DNA from: CAZAQV01 sp964487255 | GTDB taxonomy: Bacteria > Myxococcota_A > Polyangia > Polyangiales > CAZAQV01 | NCBI GenBank assembly: GCA_964487255.1 | Contig: CAZAQV010000002.1 | Coordinates: forward strand, 62,001 to 126,000 | Direction: 5' to 3' | Length of the DNA stretch: 64,000 bases | Part shown: one piece after another, positions 17,775-26,307 of the stretch | How the letters are laid out: each line of letters opens with the position of its first letter | Numbering within the stretch: position 1 is the first letter of the stretch | Made by a program: the position numbers and the translations under genes | Notes under the pieces: model-generated | What the model was told of the DNA's origin: nothing | The model's input: the letters and a program-made list of their open reading frames with translations, nothing else | The model's database searches: none

Positions 17775-19508
17775 ATGTCCGACGAACGCCCTTTTGTGGC
17801 CGGGCCTGCTCGCGAGTCGATCTGGCCTGACTTCGACCCCAACTGGATACACGAGGAGGGCGAGGGCTTTGTCGTATTCGCCAAACCGACCGGGATAGCC
17901 ACGATTGCGGCCGCGCGCGAGGACGAGGATGGGCTGATCGAGCGAGCGCAGCTTTACCTCCGGCGACACCGAATCGGCGTAACGACACTACATCCCGTTC
18001 AGCGACTCGACGCAGAAACATCCGGCGTGCTCATCGCGGCGACCAACACCGCTAGCGCCAGGCGGCTGACAGACGCGTTCGCCTCTCGTAAGGTAGAGAA
18101 GACCTACGTCGCCGCGGTTCAAACGTCGTCTAGCGAGCGTCTCGATGGACGATGGCTTGAGCACAACCTGCAATTCTCCGGTGGCCGGAGCACCGTCGTG
18201 CCTTCCGGTGGTAAGCCCGCTCGAAGTCACGTCCGGGTGCTCAATCGCCGCGCGGACCGAACACTTCTTTCGCTCCAGCTCGAAACAGGCCGCACACATC
18301 AGCTTCGCGTGCAGCTGGCTCACGAAGGCGCACCGATTGTTGGAGACGGCCTATACGGGGGAGCACCCGCTTCGCGGATGATGCTTCACGCGCATCAGCT
18401 CACCATCGCCGAGATGGGCCTCTCGTTTTGCGTCGAAGTCCCCGATGGGTTTGCCAGCTGGCTCGAAGGGACGAACGACTCCGAACTGCCAGAGAACCTT
18501 GGCCCAGCGATCGATGCTGCTCTGCGTCGACGCTGGCACCTACGAAACGGCGAAACGGCGACTGCTTTTCGATGCATCCACGGGGCCGGCGATGGACTTC
18601 CGGGCCTGTACTTTGACATCTACGCGGAGTGGGGTCTCGTCCACATTCGTTCTGAGACGTGCGCAGACCGTGAAGCTGAAATCGTCGCCACGCTGTCTGA
18701 GCTTCCGCTCCGTGGTCTTTACATCAAGCGACGTCCAAGACAGGCCAACGAGATGTCGCCCGAAGAGATCGCTGCGCGCGCGCCCGAAGCGCCAATCGTT
18801 GGCGAAGCCGCACCGAACCGCTTCGATGTTTGGGAGCATGATGTGCGCTATCGGGCCAGCCTGTGCGCCGGAATGAGCACGGGTCTCTTTGTGGATCAGC
18901 GACGAAACCGCGCTTGGTTGCGTAGAGCGGCAAGCGGCAAGCGCGTCCTCAACCTCTTCTCGTACACTTGTGGTTTCGCCGCAGCTGCCCTCCGAGGTGG
19001 GGCGCGCGAGGTCATCAACATTGATGCAGCGAAGTCCGTTCTGCAGTGGGGAGAAGAAAACCTCGAGAGCTATGAACGTTCGCGCTGGAAGAACTACCCC
19101 GACGATGTCTTCGAATATCTTCGCCGGGCACAGCGCCGTGACGAAACGTTTGACATCATCGTCGTCGACCCACCGACCTACTCGACCACGAAGTCATCGC
19201 GTTTTCGCTCTGGCAAGGACTGGCAGCAGCTGGTAGCGCTCGCGGCATTGTTGCTCACTCCGCGTGGACTCATGCTCTGCTGTAGCAACGACGAACGCAT
19301 GTCTCAAGAGGCCTTTCGCAAGCACGTGCGGGCTGGCCTCGCTCGCCATCCCGCGACGCAACGCGCAAACGTGCGCGACCGACGCCCTGCCAAGGACGTG
19401 CGTGGCCACCTTGGCGCGGGCCCTCAACTCAAGACGGTCGAGGTCAGCTTTTCCTCCGCCTCTAAACCTAGAACAAAAGGCCAGAAACGCCGTGCGCCTC
19501 AGCGGTAA
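17775..19508 (+). CDS. Fused RluA-type pseudouridine synthase and RlmI-type methyltransferase
   Basis: The 577-aa protein has two RNA-modification domains. Residues ~25-235 are an RluA/RsuA-superfamily pseudouridine synthase, with the catalytic Asp79 in HPVQRLDAETSGVL and the typical GRTHQLRVQLAHEGAPIVGD segment. Residues ~245-577 match the RlmI/RlmK class of 23S rRNA cytosine-5 methyltransferases. They show HGAGDGLPGLYFDIYAEWG, GMSTGLFVDQRRNR, a SAM site VLNLFSYTCGFAAAALRGGA and the catalytic DPPTYS motif. It is expected to act on rRNA in the cytosol. The frame is uninterrupted and both catalytic sites look intact. The start is 3 nt after the TPR gene. Confidence 0.88.
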   Translation: MSDERPFVAGPARESIWPDFDPNWIHEEGEGFVVFAKPTGIATIAAAREDEDGLIERAQLYLRRHRIGVTTLHPVQRLDAETSGVLIAATNTASARRLTDAFASRKVEKTYVAAVQTSSSERLDGRWLEHNLQFSGGRSTVVPSGGKPARSHVRVLNRRADRTLLSLQLETGRTHQLRVQLAHEGAPIVGDGLYGGAPASRMMLHAHQLTIAEMGLSFCVEVPDGFASWLEGTNDSELPENLGPAIDAALRRRWHLRNGETATAFRCIHGAGDGLPGLYFDIYAEWGLVHIRSETCADREAEIVATLSELPLRGLYIKRRPRQANEMSPEEIAARAPEAPIVGEAAPNRFDVWEHDVRYRASLCAGMSTGLFVDQRRNRAWLRRAASGKRVLNLFSYTCGFAAAALRGGAREVINIDAAKSVLQWGEENLESYERSRWKNYPDDVFEYLRRAQRRDETFDIIVVDPPTYSTTKSSRFRSGKDWQQLVALAALLLTPRGLMLCCSNDERMSQEAFRKHVRAGLARHPATQRANVRDRRPAKDVRGHLGAGPQLKTVEVSFSSASKPRTKGQKRRAPQR

Positions 19509-19655
19509 GAGAGCGTCGCGAAGCGCTTGCACTCCGCTCGGCTCCATGCCATACCCCTTTGCGACCTGCTCTCTAAGACTTTTTTCAAGTAAGAGGGCCG
19601 GCGGCACGACTCCACAATACGTCAAGTCTGGCTCACAGCAAGGAGCACTCTCGTT

Positions 19656-22600
19656 ATGCCTGAAAGGCCTCTGCTCGAACCCGCAGATGTCGAATCATCT
19701 GAAGAACCTGTCGCGAAACGCAAGACCAACGGCCGTGCGCGCGTTCTTGAAGAAAAGGATCTGCGCCCCGAGTCGGACTCTGACGTTGACGCGAATGACT
19801 CAGACGACAGCGAACCTGCACCACACCTGGAGCCCCTCGACTCCCGGAGTCCGATTCGACAGTTCGGGGCCTCACTGTCCGATCGACAGATTCAGAAGAT
19901 CACAGGTGGCAATGCTTTTATTCGAGGGCGTATTTACGCCCGACGCAATGCGATCGAGCGTTTCGACCTCAATGACGAGGAAGTTTCTGGAAGCATCCGC
20001 GTTCGAAATGTGGACGAGCCGTATGAGCCCCGCGTTAGGCTAGACGACAAACACCGCGTCGTTTCGGAATGCAATTGCCCCGGCTTTCGTGGCCCAACTG
20101 GGCACTGCAAGCACGTGGCGGCGTTACTGGTCGCACTACGCGATCGTGAGCGTCCTCCGCGAACAAAAGACAGCAAGAGACGTTCCGCGGAAAGCACGCC
20201 GGTACACGTGCCTGGAACTGTTTCCGTGGGCGGCAAACGGCGTCGCTCCAAGAAGCGTCGACGCGGCCTCGATTTGAGCTTCGAATCGCACACGACGCGC
20301 AATCAGGACTCCCGCGGCGCGCTCGATGCGTGGATGCCACCACAAAACGATTCCAAAGACGTCGACTTCGACTACCGACTGACGGTTCGCTCGGCATCGA
20401 TACTGGTCACGCCGGTTCTTAGCGGCACCAAGTCGAACGTGCCGATCGGCGAAGCACTCACAGCCTTTGACGCCATTCCTGCCGAGGAGCGACCTCGCTT
20501 TCGCGCCCTGGCGCGCCACATCAACCGCTCGAAAGCAACGCAAGCGGAACTCCGGGCGGAAGACGCTGCCGAGTTCATCGGGCTTCTCAAGAATAAAAAA
20601 GCGCTCTTAGAGCCGAACTCCATGGAACTCCGGTTCCAGGAAGAACCGCTTCGCCCTACCATTGATATGGAGCTGCAAGGGGACGACCAGCTGCGGCTTC
20701 GCGTGGGCTTCGAGGCCGGTGGTCGGAAGGTTTCGCTTTCGACGGGGGCCTGGTTTGAAGGCACGCCTTGCTACCATATCGATACACACGACGGCATCGT
20801 GCGTCCGATCGTCGACTCCGTGACGCCAGCCTGGCTCACCCGTTTTTATAAATCACCAGCGTTGGTTCACCCGCTCTCCGACCTTCCCTACTTGCTGACC
20901 GACTTCATACCTCGGGTGGCCAATGCCATCGGTGCCGAATTGCCCGAGCTAGAGTCCGTCGCCGATGTCGTCGACGCGTCACCCAAACTCGTCATGCGCG
21001 CAACGGGCGACATCATCGGTGCACATGTTCAGCTCAAGGCAACGTACGACGGGCAGGACTTCGATATTCCGGTCGACGGCATCCCTGCGCCACTCGCGTT
21101 CTTTCCACCCGAAGAAGAGGGCGGACGCCCGCGGGTGATCCGTCGCGATGTGGGCACCGAGATGATGGCTGTTCAGACCTTGCTGAACCTCGGTTTCGAG
21201 GTCGATGAAGACGAGACAGAGCTTTTGGCCGAGGGTGACGATGCCGTCCGCTTCTGGACGGAAGGTGTAGCAACGCTCCCCGCGAGCTGGAGAAAGCTGG
21301 TCCCTAGCGACCTCGCCGACGTTCGCATCAACGACAGCTCGGTCACGCCACAAATGCGGGTGTCGAGCGGCGTTGACTGGCTCAGTCTCGACATGACCTT
21401 TAGCGCAGGCGGCGTCGCGGTCGACCCCGACGACCTTCGACAGTGTCTCGAAAAAGGCAGTCATATGGTCAAGCTCGAAGACGGCAGCTTCGCGCCTGTC
21501 GAAGCAGACGAGGTCGAGGAGATCCTCGCGCGCATGGCTGAGATTGAAGCCACAAGTGGCGGGGCCAAGAAGCTTTCCGTCGCCCAAGCGGGTCGCGTTC
21601 AAGACCTGCTTCGGCTGGTAGACAAGTCGCACGTCACGCCTAAAGCGAAAACGCTTTTCGGTCACCTGGAGAACATTACGGAGATCAAGAATGTCGCCAA
21701 GCCGCGCAGCCTCAAAGCGAAGCTTCGCGACTATCAGAAAGCGGGCTTCAACTGGCTCGTGTTCGTGCACGAGCTAGGGAGCGGCGGCATCTTGGCCGAC
21801 GACATGGGCCTCGGTAAGACACTACAAACGATCACTTTGCTATTGTGGGCAAAGTCAAAAATGAAGAAGGGCACCACGCACGTTGTGGTCGCACCCACCT
21901 CGGTCGTTCCAAACTGGCAACGGGAAATCGAAAAGTTCGCTCCCTCACTTTCGACCTTGGTCTGGCAAGGGCCGAAACGGCACGAGAAGGAGGATGAGTT
22001 TGACAAAGTAGATATCGTCATCACCTCGTACGCGCTGATTCGACGAGACGAGGAACTCCTCCAGAGCAAGAAGTTTGGCTACGTGATCCTGGACGAGGCC
22101 CAGCACATCAAGAACCCGCACAGCGCTACCGCAAAGGCGGTCAAGGGCGTCGAGAGCGAGCGTCGACTCGCACTTACCGGCACACCCATCGAGAATCGCC
22201 TCAGTGAGTTTTGGTCGATCCTCGATTTTGTGTCGCCAGGTCTACTCGGCGACCTCAAAACGTTCGAAGAGAAGGTCGCCCGGCCGATCGATCGGGGTGA
22301 CCAGAACACAGCAGACAAGCTCCGAAACACCATCAAACCTTTCGTGCTGCGCCGCACGAAACGTGATGTCGCACCAGAACTTCCGGAGAAGATCGAACAG
22401 GAGATGGTCGTCCCGATGGCGGATGAACAGTCCGACCTATACGGGCAAATCCTCGAAGAGATCCGCAAGAGCGTACTTAGCGAAGTCGAGAAGAAGGGTG
22501 TGGCGAAATCACAGATTCAGATCTTGGCGGCCCTTACAAGACTGCGTCAGGTCGCCTGCGACCCACGCCTCACCAAGATCGACGGACAATGGGACGATGA

Positions 22601-23114
22601 GACCAGCGGAAAACTCGGTGCCCTGCGCGAGATTCTCGAGAACGCCAAGTCGGGTGGTCATCGCGTGCTCATTTTCTCGCAGTTCGTCCAGATGTTGCAA
22701 CTGATTCGCGCGGCGCTCGACGAAGACGGAATCAACTACGAGTACCTCGATGGCTCAACCAAAAACCGCATCGATAAGGTCGACGCATTCAACGAGGACG
22801 AAAGCATTACGGCTTTCCTCATCTCGCTCAAGGCCGGCGGCACGGGCCTCAACCTCGTCGGGGCGGACACGGTCATTCACTTCGACCCGTGGTGGAACCC
22901 GGCCGTCGAAGATCAGGCCACGGACCGCGCACACCGCATCGGTCAGAAACGAAGCGTGAGCGTGTATCGACTGATCGCCAAAGGCACCGTCGAAGAGAAA
23001 ATTCTGCAGCTTTCCGCCAAGAAGCGCGCGCTGATGGAGAACGTGCTCTCCACCGAAGGCTCGCCGCTCAAGGGCCTCACCAAGGCCGACGTCGACGCCC
23101 TGTTCTCTAATTAA
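19656..23114 (+). CDS. SNF2-family DEAD/DEAH-box helicase with SWIM zinc finger
   Basis: The 1152-aa protein has an acidic N-terminal tail, then a SWIM zinc finger ECNCPGFRGPTGHCKHVAAL at about residues 135-155. A long middle region, probably the bacterial SNF2-associated domain, precedes the ATPase core from about residue 690. Core motifs are LADDMGLGKTLQTI (I), DEAQHIKN (II), LALTGTPIENRLSEFW (III), VLIFSQFVQML (IV) and DRAHRIGQKRSVSVYRLIAKGT (VI). It should be an ATP-dependent DNA translocase. A 148-nt spacer precedes it; I saw no promoter I would defend. A GC-rich hairpin follows the stop. Confidence 0.92.
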   Translation: MPERPLLEPADVESSEEPVAKRKTNGRARVLEEKDLRPESDSDVDANDSDDSEPAPHLEPLDSRSPIRQFGASLSDRQIQKITGGNAFIRGRIYARRNAIERFDLNDEEVSGSIRVRNVDEPYEPRVRLDDKHRVVSECNCPGFRGPTGHCKHVAALLVALRDRERPPRTKDSKRRSAESTPVHVPGTVSVGGKRRRSKKRRRGLDLSFESHTTRNQDSRGALDAWMPPQNDSKDVDFDYRLTVRSASILVTPVLSGTKSNVPIGEALTAFDAIPAEERPRFRALARHINRSKATQAELRAEDAAEFIGLLKNKKALLEPNSMELRFQEEPLRPTIDMELQGDDQLRLRVGFEAGGRKVSLSTGAWFEGTPCYHIDTHDGIVRPIVDSVTPAWLTRFYKSPALVHPLSDLPYLLTDFIPRVANAIGAELPELESVADVVDASPKLVMRATGDIIGAHVQLKATYDGQDFDIPVDGIPAPLAFFPPEEEGGRPRVIRRDVGTEMMAVQTLLNLGFEVDEDETELLAEGDDAVRFWTEGVATLPASWRKLVPSDLADVRINDSSVTPQMRVSSGVDWLSLDMTFSAGGVAVDPDDLRQCLEKGSHMVKLEDGSFAPVEADEVEEILARMAEIEATSGGAKKLSVAQAGRVQDLLRLVDKSHVTPKAKTLFGHLENITEIKNVAKPRSLKAKLRDYQKAGFNWLVFVHELGSGGILADDMGLGKTLQTITLLLWAKSKMKKGTTHVVVAPTSVVPNWQREIEKFAPSLSTLVWQGPKRHEKEDEFDKVDIVITSYALIRRDEELLQSKKFGYVILDEAQHIKNPHSATAKAVKGVESERRLALTGTPIENRLSEFWSILDFVSPGLLGDLKTFEEKVARPIDRGDQNTADKLRNTIKPFVLRRTKRDVAPELPEKIEQEMVVPMADEQSDLYGQILEEIRKSVLSEVEKKGVAKSQIQILAALTRLRQVACDPRLTKIDGQWDDETSGKLGALREILENAKSGGHRVLIFSQFVQMLQLIRAALDEDGINYEYLDGSTKNRIDKVDAFNEDESITAFLISLKAGGTGLNLVGADTVIHFDPWWNPAVEDQATDRAHRIGQKRSVSVYRLIAKGTVEEKILQLSAKKRALMENVLSTEGSPLKGLTKADVDALFSN

Positions 23115-23133
23115 GGGGGTGGCACCCACCCCC
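23115..23133 (+). terminator. GC-rich hairpin after SNF2 helicase gene
   Basis: An 8-bp perfect stem (GGGGGTGG / CCACCCCC) with a 3-nt loop starts right after the helicase stop and is followed by TCTCTC. There is no long T run, so intrinsic termination is plausible but not certain. Confidence 0.45.
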
Positions 23134-23428
23134 TCTCTCGCTGCGCTCGATTCACCCCAGCTCCCCCGACCAGACTGCGCTCCNNNNNNNNNNNNNNNNN
23201 NNNNNNNNNNNNNNNNNNNNNNNNNNNNNNNNNNNNNNNNNNNNNNNNNNNNNNNNNNNNNNNNNNNNNNNNNNNNNNNNNNNGTACGAGCGGTGCTGTT
23301 AGCACAGCCCGTCCTCCTCTCCGTCCTCGCTGCGATCGATTCACCCCAGCTCCCCCGACCAGACTGCGCTCCGTACGAGCGGTGCTGTTAGCACAGCCCG
23401 TCCTCCTCTCCGTCCTCGCTGCGATCGC
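23134..23428. repeat. 89-bp tandem repeat array broken by assembly gap
   Basis: The unit starting at 23284 (GTACGAGCGG...) recurs at 23373, a period of 89 bp. A partial copy of the same unit lies before the gap at about 23139-23183. The unit contains the palindrome GTGCTGTTAGCAC. The second visible copy runs up to the stop codon of the PDZ lipoprotein gene. The 23115-23429 interval holds no credible gene; frames through it run over the Ns. Confidence 0.85.
23184..23283. other. Assembly gap of exactly 100 Ns
   Basis: This run of 100 N bases is a standard placeholder length, so the true distance is unknown. It lies inside the 89-bp repeat array, so more repeat copies were probably collapsed. 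Confidence 0.98.
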
Positions 23429-23926
23429 CTATTCGACGACGTTGAAGACGAGTTCGTGACGCTGGCCGCCACGCTGTATCCAGGCACGGACAACGACTGC
23501 GGTTCGCAGGTTCTCCCACAGCCGCTGCATATCGGAGGGCGTGCCGATCGGTAGATCGTTGACCGAGAGAATGATGTCACCCGGCACCGCATCGACACTG
23601 CGAAGCGGGCCCTGAGCGACGCGTAGAATCCGATGCCCCGCAAAGTCCCCCTGGGTGTGCACAGGTTCGACCTCGAGTTGGCGTAGAAAATAGCCAGGTC
23701 CGTTTGCGAGTACGCGGTCGAGCTGGCGTCGCTTGATCTCTCCTGTGCGGTGACGTTCGACCGGGTCGAGCGACTCGCTGGTCGACTGCGGCGCGGACTC
23801 TTCCCATGTCTTAAGGTCGACCTCGAAGAGTTCGCGGCTACTCGCTTCTTCACGTTGCGTCACATTCGAACCGCCGCAAGCGACGAGCGTGACGAGCAAA
23901 ACGCCGCTCAGGTGATGCCGTTTCAC
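23429..23926 (-). CDS. PDZ-domain lipoprotein (GspC-like C-terminal region)
   Basis: The 165-aa protein starts MKRHHLSGVLLVTLVACGG, a clear lipobox. After a Ser/Glu-rich linker it has LDRVLANGPGYFLRQLEVEP and a PDZ-like domain with GHRILRVAQGPL, VPGDIILSVNDLPIGTPSDM and RGGQRHELVFNV. This resembles the region before and within the PDZ domain of GspC proteins, but no secretion genes are nearby. It may be a periplasmic scaffold or sensor. The ATG overlaps the tmk stop (ATGA). Confidence 0.8.
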   Translation of the reverse strand: MKRHHLSGVLLVTLVACGGSNVTQREEASSRELFEVDLKTWEESAPQSTSESLDPVERHRTGEIKRRQLDRVLANGPGYFLRQLEVEPVHTQGDFAGHRILRVAQGPLRSVDAVPGDIILSVNDLPIGTPSDMQRLWENLRTAVVVRAWIQRGGQRHELVFNVVE

Positions 23927-24555
23927 AAGAGCTTTCGTACAGCATCGAGGGCCTGTTTGGCCACTTCTTGCAAAGGCTGTTCTCCGTCGATGTGCACGAT
24001 GTTGTCTTGAAAATGTTGGTCAATCGAGCGATAGAAATCGGCGAGGCGGGCCTGTAGGTCGTTTTTTTCGTAGAGTTCTGGCCCACCGCCACGTCCTTGA
24101 CGGCGCGCAGCGGCTGTTTCCGGCTTAACGTCGACCACAAGCGTGATATCGGGTCGTCGAGCATAGCGGTTGAGCGACTTGACCCACTCGATCACCTCGG
24201 AGGCGCCACCGCCCACCACGCTCTGGTACGCGACGGACGAATAGTCATAGCGGTCTGAAATCACGACCTCACCGGCTCTGAGGTGGGGCTCGACCTCGGC
24301 CTGAACGTGGTCGAGCCGATCAGCGGCAAACAGCAGCGCCATCGTCTGCCATGCAAGCGGTTCGCTGCCTTCCGCGGTCGCCACGGAAAGGCGGTGGCTA
24401 AGCGCTTGGCGGATTAGCGAGCCCACCGGCCCACCACTGGGCTCACGTGTCGCATGGACGCGTTGCCCAGCTGCTTCGAGCGCCTCTTGCAAAAGCCTCG
24501 TAAGCGACGTGGTTCCCGCACCATCAATGCCCTCGATGACCACAAAGATGCTCAC
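23923..24555 (-). CDS. tmk: Thymidylate kinase with non-canonical P-loop
   Basis: The 211-aa enzyme should phosphorylate dTMP to dTDP. Family marks are VVIEGIDGAGTTSLTRLLQ at the N-terminus, TREPSGG, LLFAADRLDHV and ISDRYDYSSVAYQ (the DR motif). The P-loop reads GIDGAGTTS, so Thr15 replaces the usual lysine of GxxGxGK[ST]. I chose the GTG at 24555 because it overlaps the LysR stop as GTGA and begins directly before the core strand; the longer frame adds unrelated residues. It sits between a LysR gene and the PDZ lipoprotein gene. Confidence 0.88.
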   Translation of the reverse strand: MSIFVVIEGIDGAGTTSLTRLLQEALEAAGQRVHATREPSGGPVGSLIRQALSHRLSVATAEGSEPLAWQTMALLFAADRLDHVQAEVEPHLRAGEVVISDRYDYSSVAYQSVVGGGASEVIEWVKSLNRYARRPDITLVVDVKPETAAARRQGRGGGPELYEKNDLQARLADFYRSIDQHFQDNIVHIDGEQPLQEVAKQALDAVRKLL

Positions 24556-25490
24556 GAACGTTTTCCTCGTCCACGTTTGGGGAGCTCTGGCATGGACCGG
24601 CCGTGTTCTTCGAGCGCTTCCCATGTCACCTTGGCGGCATGCGTCATGTGCATGTCGAAGCGCCGAACCAAGGTAATCTGGTCATCGAAGTACGGCAGTG
24701 ATGTCAGCGAATGCAGCTTGCCCGTCGCCACGCCATAGTTGGCAACGCGGTGTGGAAGAATGCCGACGCCCACCCCATCAAGAACGAAGCTCTTGGCAAG
24801 CGCCAGAGACGAACATTCGATCTGCGAACCCATGCGCAGGCCGCGCCTGGTGACTTCGGCAAGCAGGTACTGCGTCTGGCGGAGTTCAGGAACGCAAATC
24901 ATCGGAAGACCGCTCAGCACGTCGGCGTCCTTCTTTCCTGCGCGTTTGAGTGCCGCCGCGGAGACGATGAACTCTACGCGGTCTTGAAACAACGGTCGTA
25001 CTACACACTCGTCGTGCCCTTCGGGATTGACGACAAAGCCCAAGTCGAGTTCGCGACGTACGATGGCCTGCTCGACGTCCTGTGAATTTCGGTTCGATAG
25101 GTTGAGTTGGATGTCCGGGAAGCTCTTCGAAAAGCGAAGCAAGAACTTCGCCAAAGTGTAAGCCGCGAGACTCTCATGGCAGCCGATCGAGAAGGCGCCA
25201 CGCAGCTGGCCTTCAACGTCCACAAGGTCTGCACGAAGAGAGTCGAGGGTGTCGAGGATGAGCTTCGCCCGCGTCGCGAGGATCTCCCCTGTCGCCGTAG
25301 GTGTCACACCTGCTCGACCACGATGGATGAGTGTCGTGCCCAGCGACTCCTCCATTTTCCTCACCGCAACGGAAAGCGATGGTTGAGAAATGCCCAAGTT
25401 GCGAGCGGCTGCCGTCAGGCTCCCGTCGGTGATGATCTGCCGAAAATAAGCGAGGTTCGCAGTCGTCAATGCATCTTCGGAGCCAGCCAC
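24552..25490 (-). CDS. LysR-family transcriptional regulator
   Basis: The 312-aa regulator has an N-terminal winged helix-turn-helix (YFRQIITDGSLTAAARNLGISQPSLSVAVRKMEESLGTTL shows the family pattern, given here only by its ends: about residues 15-53). A linker helix and a periplasmic-binding-like effector domain follow, with FSIGCHESLAAYTL. The protein starts at a GTG. Its effector and targets are unknown. It follows the receiver-like gene by 7 nt and overlaps tmk by 4 nt, so it may regulate its own operon or the divergent quinone oxidoreductase gene. Confidence 0.88.
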   Translation of the reverse strand: MAGSEDALTTANLAYFRQIITDGSLTAAARNLGISQPSLSVAVRKMEESLGTTLIHRGRAGVTPTATGEILATRAKLILDTLDSLRADLVDVEGQLRGAFSIGCHESLAAYTLAKFLLRFSKSFPDIQLNLSNRNSQDVEQAIVRRELDLGFVVNPEGHDECVVRPLFQDRVEFIVSAAALKRAGKKDADVLSGLPMICVPELRQTQYLLAEVTRRGLRMGSQIECSSLALAKSFVLDGVGVGILPHRVANYGVATGKLHSLTSLPYFDDQITLVRRFDMHMTHAAKVTWEALEEHGRSMPELPKRGRGKRS

Positions 25491-25497
25491 TAGAACC

Positions 25498-26265
25498 TCA
25501 CCACGATTGCGCGCGGATCATGTCGAGAAGAGGCTCGATACCCACCTCACGGCTTAGTCCAACAGGTTGTCTTCCATGCGACCGCAAAAGCAAACCGATT
25601 TTGTTGGCTGCATCTTGACGCGAACCCCAAACGACGATGGATACGGATGCCGGAAGGCCGCGAATGAAGGCGACCACCTCTTCGTAGCTGTTCTCGCGGA
25701 GGAAATCCAAGTCCAAGATAAACATCTGTGGCATTAGGCGCTGGCTGACCGTCGCCGCCTGCGAAAGCGACGAAGCGACCGCAACCCCGACGCGGTCTCC
25801 CCCGAGGGCCGCTCGCATACGAACTGCAAGTGCTGTGCTGTCCGAAAGCATGAGCACCCCGACCGGGCCTTCGACGGATTCGCGTCGGACCGTGGTCTTG
25901 ACGCTGTCAGAGCGCTGCTCCGGCCCGCTTTTAAGTGACTTTTCAACGGCTTGGAGGGCCAGCTCCGCAGAGCGCATGCCCAAGCGCTCCTCAAGCGTCG
26001 GCTTGACCCGTTGGTAGAGAAAGTCGTGAAATTCCTTCGACGAGTTTGGGAGAGCCTCACCGGGCACATGTTCCAAACACTCAAACACAACCACCGAGGA
26101 CATGTCGCCCGCCATGACATTCTCGAGGCCTCGGCGTACGAGTCGGACAAACGTATTGCCGTCTACCTTGGGAAGCTGGTCAGGGCTCAGCACGGACAAC
26201 ATGGTATGCCAAGGTGGCGCGCGAAGCCAGTCAGGTGTTTTTGACCGAATCGGCAGATACTGCAA
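25498..26265 (-). CDS. Receiver-like-domain protein of unknown function
   Basis: The product is up to 255 aa. Its C-terminal half looks like a response-regulator receiver fold: GPVGVLMLSDSTALAVRMRAAL, then an Asp-containing MFILDLDF strand, and SIVVWGS near the end. The N-terminal half (FVRLVRRGLENVMAGDMSSVVVFECLEH) is not a family I know. No kinase or output domain is visible. The listed start is TTG at 26265; the ATG at 26202 (MLSVLSPDQLP) is equally likely. It is the first gene of a four-gene operon with lysR, tmk and the PDZ lipoprotein. Confidence 0.68.
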   Translation of the reverse strand: MQYLPIRSKTPDWLRAPPWHTMLSVLSPDQLPKVDGNTFVRLVRRGLENVMAGDMSSVVVFECLEHVPGEALPNSSKEFHDFLYQRVKPTLEERLGMRSAELALQAVEKSLKSGPEQRSDSVKTTVRRESVEGPVGVLMLSDSTALAVRMRAALGGDRVGVAVASSLSQAATVSQRLMPQMFILDLDFLRENSYEEVVAFIRGLPASVSIVVWGSRQDAANKIGLLLRSHGRQPVGLSREVGIEPLLDMIRAQSW

Positions 26266-26307
26266 CGGATTGCGATCCGGAGGATACGCTGTAGATCTCT
26301 ATCCTCG

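Noticed and set aside
19194..19625. 143-aa minus-strand frame at the end of the RluA-RlmI gene
   Set aside because: Most of it overlaps the methyltransferase in antisense; only about 40 residues lie in the spacer, with no family pattern.
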